Positions 6,256 to 10,260 of a DNA stretch of 10,260 bases are shown piece by piece; within the stretch, counting starts at the first letter, position 1; each line of letters begins with the position of its first letter. The notes beneath the pieces are model-generated. The model made no database searches, was not told the origin of the DNA, and saw only the letters and a program-made list of their open reading frames with translations. The DNA comes from Methanomassiliicoccaceae archaeon UBA480 (GTDB lineage Archaea > Thermoplasmatota > Thermoplasmata > Methanomassiliicoccales > Methanomethylophilaceae). The translations under genes were made by a program, and so were the position numbers. The stretch is taken from assembly GCA_002506425.1 (NCBI GenBank), contig DAXO01000071.1, forward strand, positions 31,553-41,812, written 5' to 3'.

Positions 6256-7773
6256 ATGTCCGGACCAGTTATATGGGATGAGAAGACCAAAGCCACGTCC
6301 AAGCGCGTGACCATCGACCCTATCACCCGTCTCGAGGGTCACGGGAAGATCGAGATCTTCCTGAACGACAAGGGAGACGTCGAGAACGCCTACTGGCAGG
6401 TTCCCGAGCTCAGAGGATTCGAGAGATTCTGCATCGGCAGGAGGGTCACGGAGCTCAACCAGATCACCGCAAGGCTCTGCGGTGTCTGCCCCGGTGCCCA
6501 CCACATGGCCGCCACCAAGGCCATCGACGGATGCTACGGCGCCAAGCCCACCGCTACCGCCTACCTCATCAGGGATGCGTTCTACAACGCGCACTTCGTC
6601 CACAGCCACATCGCGCACTTTTATGCGCTGGCCGGCCCCGATTTCGTTTGCGGCCCCGCGGCTCCCGCAGCCGAGAGGAACGTTCTCGGAGTCGTCGGAC
6701 GTGTCGGACTCGAGCTCGGAGGACGCGTCATCAAGGCCCGCAGGGAGGCCCAGACCATCCAGGCCATCCTGGGAGGAAAGCCCACCCATCCCCTCATCGG
6801 TGTTCCCGGAGGAGTCTCCAAGGGAGTCACCGCAGAGGAGCAGCAGACCATGATCCAGTGCGCCGAGGACATGCTCGCGTTCGCCAAGGAGTCCCTCGAG
6901 GTCTTCAAGAGCGTCGTGTACAGCAACAAGGAGTACATGGACATCGTTCTGAACAAGGACCTCTACTACCACGAGACCTACCACATGGGACTCGTCAACG
7001 ACAAGGACGAGTTCGAGATCCACGATGGAAAGGTCAAGGTCGTCGACCAGAAGGGCAACGAGAAGGTCAAGTACGATCCGTACGACTACCTCGACTACAT
7101 CGCCGAGGCCTCTGAGCCCTGGTCCTACGAGAAGTTCCCCTACCTGAGGGACCCCGGATACAAGGGACTCGTCGACGGGCCCGAGTCCGGTCTGTACAGG
7201 GCCAGCCCCCTCTCCAGGCTCAACACCTGCAAGAGGATGCCTACTCCTGTCGCCCAGGACGCTCTCGAGGAGTACCGCGGAATCCTGAAGGATGCCGGCG
7301 TCGAGGGGCCCTGCCAGTTCACCCTGTGCACTCACTGGGCAAGGATCATCGAGATGATCTGCTGCGCCGAGAAGTGCCTCGAGGACGTCAAGAACCCCGA
7401 CATCCTCAACGGCGACATAAAGCAGCACGACCTCGTTCCCGGCGGAAGGGGAGTCGGATGCGTCGAGGCTCCGAGAGGAACCCTGACCCACGACTACACC
7501 TGCGATGAGAACGGAATCGTCACCGCATGCAACATGGTCGTCGGAACCACCAACAACAACGGCCCCATCTGCATGGATGTCGCCAAGGTCGCCAAGGGAC
7601 TCATCCACAACTTCGATGTCTCCCCCGGCCTGCTGAACATGGTTGAGATGGCGTTCAGGGCGTACGACCCCTGCAACTCCTGTGCGACCCATGCTCTGCC
7701 CGGGCAGATGCCGCTCACCGCGGTCCTCAGGAACTCCGACGGATCTGTCTACGACACGATCACCAGGAACTGA
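6256..7773 (+). CDS. mvhA: F420-non-reducing [NiFe] hydrogenase large subunit (MvhA)
   Basis: 505 aa. It has the N-terminal large-subunit motif ITRLEGHGKIEIFL, the first nickel-ligand motif RLCGVCPGAHH (C75, C78) and the second, DPCNSCATH (C473, C476, H479). These four cysteines bind the Ni-Fe(CN)2CO centre that splits H2 (group 3c, cytoplasmic). The 26 residues after H479 are the C-terminal peptide that a maturation endopeptidase normally removes after this histidine once nickel is in place; the protease gene is not in the window. It starts one base after the mvhG stop, with GGGAGG at about 6242-6247. It is the last gene of the operon and is followed by a hairpin. Several extra cysteines (C-rich ICCAEKC segment) lie mid-protein; I assign them no role. 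Confidence 0.97.
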   Translation: MSGPVIWDEKTKATSKRVTIDPITRLEGHGKIEIFLNDKGDVENAYWQVPELRGFERFCIGRRVTELNQITARLCGVCPGAHHMAATKAIDGCYGAKPTATAYLIRDAFYNAHFVHSHIAHFYALAGPDFVCGPAAPAAERNVLGVVGRVGLELGGRVIKARREAQTIQAILGGKPTHPLIGVPGGVSKGVTAEEQQTMIQCAEDMLAFAKESLEVFKSVVYSNKEYMDIVLNKDLYYHETYHMGLVNDKDEFEIHDGKVKVVDQKGNEKVKYDPYDYLDYIAEASEPWSYEKFPYLRDPGYKGLVDGPESGLYRASPLSRLNTCKRMPTPVAQDALEEYRGILKDAGVEGPCQFTLCTHWARIIEMICCAEKCLEDVKNPDILNGDIKQHDLVPGGRGVGCVEAPRGTLTHDYTCDENGIVTACNMVVGTTNNNGPICMDVAKVAKGLIHNFDVSPGLLNMVEMAFRAYDPCNSCATHALPGQMPLTAVLRNSDGSVYDTITRN

Positions 7774-7781
7774 TCAAAACC

Positions 7782-7813
7782 GGAGGGGTCCGCCCCTCCA
7801 TTACCTCTTTCTC
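7782..7813 (+). terminator. Hairpin after mvhA, probable operon terminator
   Basis: GGAGGGG at 7782-7788 pairs perfectly with CCCCTCC at 7793-7799 around the loop TCCG. It lies 8 nt after the mvhA stop and is followed by a pyrimidine-rich stretch (ATTACCTCTTTCT). Archaeal termination depends more on T-runs than on hairpins, so the stem may also protect the 3' end. Confidence 0.6.
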
Positions 7814-7885
7814 AAGCGTCGATATCAGCTATCGTTTCACATTATGCGAACATCGAACCCTGTCCGCATCGTGATCTGATGGCAT

Positions 7886-7936
7886 TCATGCGCAGAAAGG
7901 CATGAGGCCGGATGCGAGAATGGCATGCACCCGGCC
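7886..7936 (-). terminator. Two hairpins in the convergent gap, possible 3' end of the ABC operon
   Basis: GGCCGG (7906-7911) pairs with CCGGCC (7931-7936), with an inner ATGC/GCAT stem (7912-7915 with 7922-7925). Next to it TCATGC (7886-7891) pairs with GCATGA (7900-7905). The first begins about 10 nt after the minus-strand permease stop. No long T-run follows on the minus strand, so the terminator role is tentative. The rest of 7814-7946 shows nothing further I can identify. Confidence 0.4.
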
Positions 7937-7946
7937 GGAGGATATT

Positions 7947-8567
7947 TCACAGATCCTTGTTGGAGAATCTGTTCATAGACAATGCGTATCCGAAGGAGGT
8001 CACAGCGATGCACATCGTCAGGAGGGCCAAAGGAATGGACCAGGGGATGTTGCCGAACGAGTTGCCTACTTCGGATGAAACGATGTATGTTGAGGATACG
8101 AGCACAATGAGTATCGCTGTGGACAGCATCTGTGCTTTCCCGTTCTCCATCACGAAGTTGGAAGTACAGCAGACCGCGTTCAGACTTATTCCGAAAGCGA
8201 GGGCTGTCACGATGCATGAAGCGATTTCTAAGATGCTATATGATGAATCCTCGATTATCATGCAGCATGCCGTCATTGCGATGCTTATTATGAGCCCGAT
8301 GAGGGCGAGCATCGTTCCTCCGACGAATTTGGATGAGACTAACGACCTGCGCGATATCCCCGAAGACACGGCGAAGGAGTCCCAATTGCATTTCGAGTCG
8401 TATGCGAAGCTCGCTCCGTAGATCGATGACATCATCGATGTTCCGATCATCATGATGGTCAACGGGGAGTCCCATCCGAATCCAACAGAGAATATGGCGG
8501 ACACCACGATCATCAATGCGATCGTCCCCTTCATCATGATCATATCTTTTTTTATGAGTCCGTTCAT
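7947..8567 (-). CDS. ABC-2 type transporter permease
   Basis: 206 aa, very hydrophobic, with about six membrane segments near residues 14-32, 36-55, 80-104, 113-135, 146-163 and 174-196. Between the second and third is a basic cytoplasmic stretch SGISRRSLVSSKF, which resembles the coupling region of small ABC-2 permeases (ABC2_membrane_5-like). It would form the membrane channel partnered by the ATPase encoded just upstream. Its ATG overlaps the ATPase stop (ATGA at 8564-8567), so the two are translationally coupled; GAGGCGAGG lies just upstream. The substrate cannot be read from the sequence; such GntR-linked ABC-2 pairs are often tied to envelope stress or peptide resistance. It is richer in A/T-ending codons than the hdr/mvh genes. 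Confidence 0.85.
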   Translation of the reverse strand: MNGLIKKDMIMMKGTIALMIVVSAIFSVGFGWDSPLTIMMIGTSMMSSIYGASFAYDSKCNWDSFAVSSGISRRSLVSSKFVGGTMLALIGLIISIAMTACCMIIEDSSYSILEIASCIVTALAFGISLNAVCCTSNFVMENGKAQMLSTAILIVLVSSTYIVSSEVGNSFGNIPWSIPLALLTMCIAVTSFGYALSMNRFSNKDL

Positions 8568-9412
8568 TGCGCCTCGCCTCTTATCATATAGATCATAATG
8601 TCGTCCAGAGAGGCATCATCGATGACCATGCCCGGGTTCGATCTTTTGAATTCATCCTTGTCCTTGACAAGCATGGACAGGCCGTAATCCGAATGACGGA
8701 TCGATACAATGCGATCCTTACCCGAGATCTCAGAGTCCTTGCTGCATTTTGCAATACCGAAGTTCTCCAAGAGAGCATTCTTCTCCTCGCAGAGCAGAAG
8801 ACTGCCCTTGTGGATGAATGCGATGTAGTCTGCAATTCTTTCGAGATCGGAAGTGATATGGGATGAAATCAGGACAGAGTGAGATTCATTCTGCATGAAA
8901 GACATGATTTCATCGAGGAATTCCTCTCTTGCAGCAGGATCGAGGCCTGCCGTGGGTTCGTCCAGTATCAGCACCCGGGGGTTGTGGCAGATGGCTACGG
9001 CAACTTGGATCTTCATCATCATTCCACGGGAATACGTGGAAATCTTCGATTCCAGATCTATGCCGTATTCCGACATCATCTTCCTGAATCTTTCGGAATC
9101 CCAATTCGATAGGATATCTCCCATTACGGAACTGAGCTGGCAGCCTGTGAGCTTCTCAGGGAAATGGCATTCGTCGAATACTACGCCTATGTCTTCGCTG
9201 CCTCTGTTTCCGATTCTAGTTCCCATTAGTTCGACATAACCGGAATCAGGTATCGCGGCACCTGTGATGCATTTTATCAATGTGGTCTTGCCGGCTCCGT
9301 TCTCGCCGATAAGCCCAACGACGCTTCCTTGCGGGATTTCCAGGTTTATATTCTTCAGTGAGAAGCCGTCAAATGTTTTGTTCAGGTCCTTTACCCCGAT
9401 GGCGCAGCCCAT
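8564..9412 (-). CDS. ABC transporter ATP-binding protein (YtrB-like)
   Basis: 282 aa. Walker A GENGAGKT at 36-43; signature YSRGM at 127-131 in place of LSGGQ; Walker B VLILDE at 147-152; D-loop AGLDP; switch histidine H185. The Q-loop glutamine position reads VVFDE (about 77-81), a variant seen in ATPases that serve small ABC-2 permeases. The C-terminal ~90 residues form an accessory domain of unknown role. It energises the permease encoded downstream. Its ATG follows the GntR stop directly (TGA then ATG), and the end of the GntR gene supplies a purine-rich GAGGGGG before it. This GntR-ATPase-permease order is the ytrAB-type arrangement. Whether it exports or senses is not decided by the sequence. 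Confidence 0.93.
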   Translation of the reverse strand: MGCAIGVKDLNKTFDGFSLKNINLEIPQGSVVGLIGENGAGKTTLIKCITGAAIPDSGYVELMGTRIGNRGSEDIGVVFDECHFPEKLTGCQLSSVMGDILSNWDSERFRKMMSEYGIDLESKISTYSRGMMMKIQVAVAICHNPRVLILDEPTAGLDPAAREEFLDEIMSFMQNESHSVLISSHITSDLERIADYIAFIHKGSLLLCEEKNALLENFGIAKCSKDSEISGKDRIVSIRHSDYGLSMLVKDKDEFKRSNPGMVIDDASLDDIMIYMIRGEAQ

Positions 9413-9787
9413 TCATTCCCCCTCGTACAGGATGTCGATGATCTCTTTCAGCTCACCTGCGGTTATTCCGCTGCGCTTGGCGATGGATATGGCTTTGGCC
9501 ATGTATTCCTCCGCCTCCTTGAGGCTTCCTTCGCGTAGTATCTCTACATCTTTGGCGGATACGAAGCAGCCTTTGCCGGCCACCGTCTCTATGAATCCTT
9601 CCGATTCGAGGTCGTTATACGCTCTTTTGGTGGTTATGACGCTGATCCTGAGATCCTGAGCAAGGGCACGCATGCTCGGCAGGGGGTCCCCTGCCTGCAG
9701 CTTTCCGTCGATGATCTGATTCTTTATCTGATCAGCGATCTGTTCATAGATCGGCTTTCCGCTGGAGTTGCTGATGATTATCTCCAT
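9413..9787 (-). CDS. GntR-family transcriptional regulator (YtrA subfamily)
   Basis: 124 aa from the ATG at 9787. The winged helix-turn-helix fills about residues 12-76: PIYEQIADQIKNQI, GDPLPSMRALAQDL, then TTKRAYNDLESEGFIETVAGKG. The short C-terminal tail (about 45 residues, ELKEIIDILYEGE) lacks a ligand domain of the FadR or HutC type, which fits the YtrA group. These repress their own operon, usually with ABC genes downstream, as here. The frame is open further upstream (ATG at 9886 and beyond), but the family-typical N-terminus MEIIISNSSGKPIYEQ and the operator/promoter at 9823-9847 favour 9787. AGGGG lies about 10 nt before it. The inducer is unknown. Confidence 0.9.
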   Translation of the reverse strand: MEIIISNSSGKPIYEQIADQIKNQIIDGKLQAGDPLPSMRALAQDLRISVITTKRAYNDLESEGFIETVAGKGCFVSAKDVEILREGSLKEAEEYMAKAISIAKRSGITAGELKEIIDILYEGE

Positions 9788-9822
9788 CTTTGCAGGTCCC
9801 CTGTATGAGGATATTGTATATA

Positions 9823-9847
9823 ACTGTATATACACAATATATACAGT
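9823..9847 (-). promoter_or_regulatory. Operator overlapping the TATA box of the GntR-ABC operon
   Basis: ACTGTATATA (9823-9832) and TATATACAGT (9838-9847) are perfect 10-bp inverted arms around a 5-nt spacer (CACAA on the plus strand). The arms include TATATA, so the site overlaps the likely TATA box, placed about 36-60 nt before the GntR start. Further TATATA repeats (9815-9822) lie next to it. This is the expected geometry for a GntR dimer that blocks TBP binding and represses its own operon. Confidence 0.7.
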
Positions 9848-9899
9848 AAATCGTGCATTCGGGTCATTAATGGTTAGGCATATCATGTCTTCGGCGAGT

Positions 9900-10260
9900 T
9901 CAGGAATATTTCGCTCTGCGTTGAGGGCGTCTAGGCTCTTTTCCAGGGAGATCCTTCCATCTGCTCTGGTCGCGACCCTTCACCATAAGATCCGATCTTT
10001 TCCCGAGGTCCAAGCCATCGAGTAGATAGAGATGAGCATCATCGAGATTCATAAGACCGCTGTTCACAAGCGGCCCCAAGAGTTCCCCGTCGATGGTGTT
10101 GACGGGAGAGCCCCCCAGCATACGGTTGAATGCAGGAACCATGACGAACTCATGGGGAAGACGCGGATATCTCTCGTCGTGCACATCGTTGAATGCACCT
10201 TTCATCCAGCAGGGCTCCGTCGTCTGCTTTCCTATGCCGTCTCTGAACATCACGGCGGGG
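9900..10260 (-). CDS. Unrecognised protein, C-terminal part; 5' end outside window
   Basis: An open frame enters from the window edge and ends with TGA at 9900-9902. The first ~90 residues read like a real protein (KGAFNDVHDERYPRLPHEF, AFNRMLGGSPVN, NSGLMNLDDAHLYLLDGLDLG) with codon use like the neighbours. I do not recognise the family. The last ~28 residues (from about 9983 down) turn Arg/Pro/Lys-rich and look like a shadow, whereas another frame there reads as a plausible helix-rich continuation, so the gene may carry a one-base frameshift near 9979. It ends 53 nt before the GntR operator and is probably a separate transcription unit in the same direction. No membrane segment or known motif is visible. 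Confidence 0.55.
   Translation of the reverse strand, partial: PAVMFRDGIGKQTTEPCWMKGAFNDVHDERYPRLPHEFVMVPAFNRMLGGSPVNTIDGELLGPLVNSGLMNLDDAHLYLLDGLDLGKRSDLMVKGRDQSRWKDLPGKEPRRPQRRAKYS

Noticed and set aside
4776..7692. Two long minus-strand open frames (516 and 491 codons) opposite mvhG and mvhA
   Set aside because: Same shadow composition; the plus strand encodes intact, motif-rich hydrogenase subunits.
7845..7875. GGTTCGA-like string on the minus strand, suggestive of a tRNA T-loop
   Set aside because: Flanking bases do not form a T-arm, and no acceptor or anticodon arms can be drawn.
1..10260. CRISPR arrays, insertion sequences, tRNA/rRNA genes, in-frame TAG (pyrrolysine) or TGA (selenocysteine) readthrough
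   Set aside because: No regularly spaced repeats, no transposase or RNA gene pattern, and none of the annotated genes needs an internal stop to be read through.

Overview
The window looks like a host-type methanogen of the order Methanomassiliicoccales (class Thermoplasmata). Three things point there. The proteasome alpha subunit begins almost exactly like that of Thermoplasma. The central operon is the Hdr/Mvh module of methanogens that use H2 and a heterodisulfide. The genome is moderately GC-rich, with AT-rich intergenic DNA and archaeal TATA-like promoters. The assignment rests on gene content and remembered family sequences, not on a database search.

Layout. (1) 1-1000, minus strand: proteasome alpha subunit (psmA, cut by the window edge), preceded by a short RNase P protein of the Pop5 family. 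This is the conserved archaeal RNase P / proteasome / exosome gene neighbourhood. (2) 1001-1516: an AT-rich divergent intergenic region with no convincing gene. It holds candidate promoters, two small inverted repeats and two tiny ORFs preceded by ribosome-binding sites. (3) 1517-7773, plus strand: a tight four-gene operon, hdrA-mvhD-mvhG-mvhA, ending in a GC-rich hairpin. (4) 7800-7946: a convergent intergenic region with hairpins. (5) 7947-9787, minus strand: a GntR/YtrA-type repressor, an ABC ATPase and an ABC-2 permease, abutting or overlapping, with a perfect inverted-repeat operator over the promoter. (6) 9900-10260, minus strand: the C-terminal part of an unrecognised gene whose last ~30 codons may be frameshifted.

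How the genes work together. MvhA and MvhG oxidise H2. MvhD passes the electrons to HdrA, whose flavin bifurcates them between ferredoxin and (through HdrB/HdrC, not in this window) the CoM-S-S-CoB heterodisulfide. Two features depart from the textbook complex. HdrA is ~1006 aa with two FAD modules in tandem, the first carrying the inserted ferredoxin domain and the second carrying the N-terminal CHCG domain and the C-terminal double ferredoxin. MvhG carries a ~90-residue N-terminal extension that starts with a short amphipathic basic segment followed by a Lys/Ala/Pro-rich linker. These two are the most interesting signals here. The ABC cassette is an accessory module, probably autoregulated.
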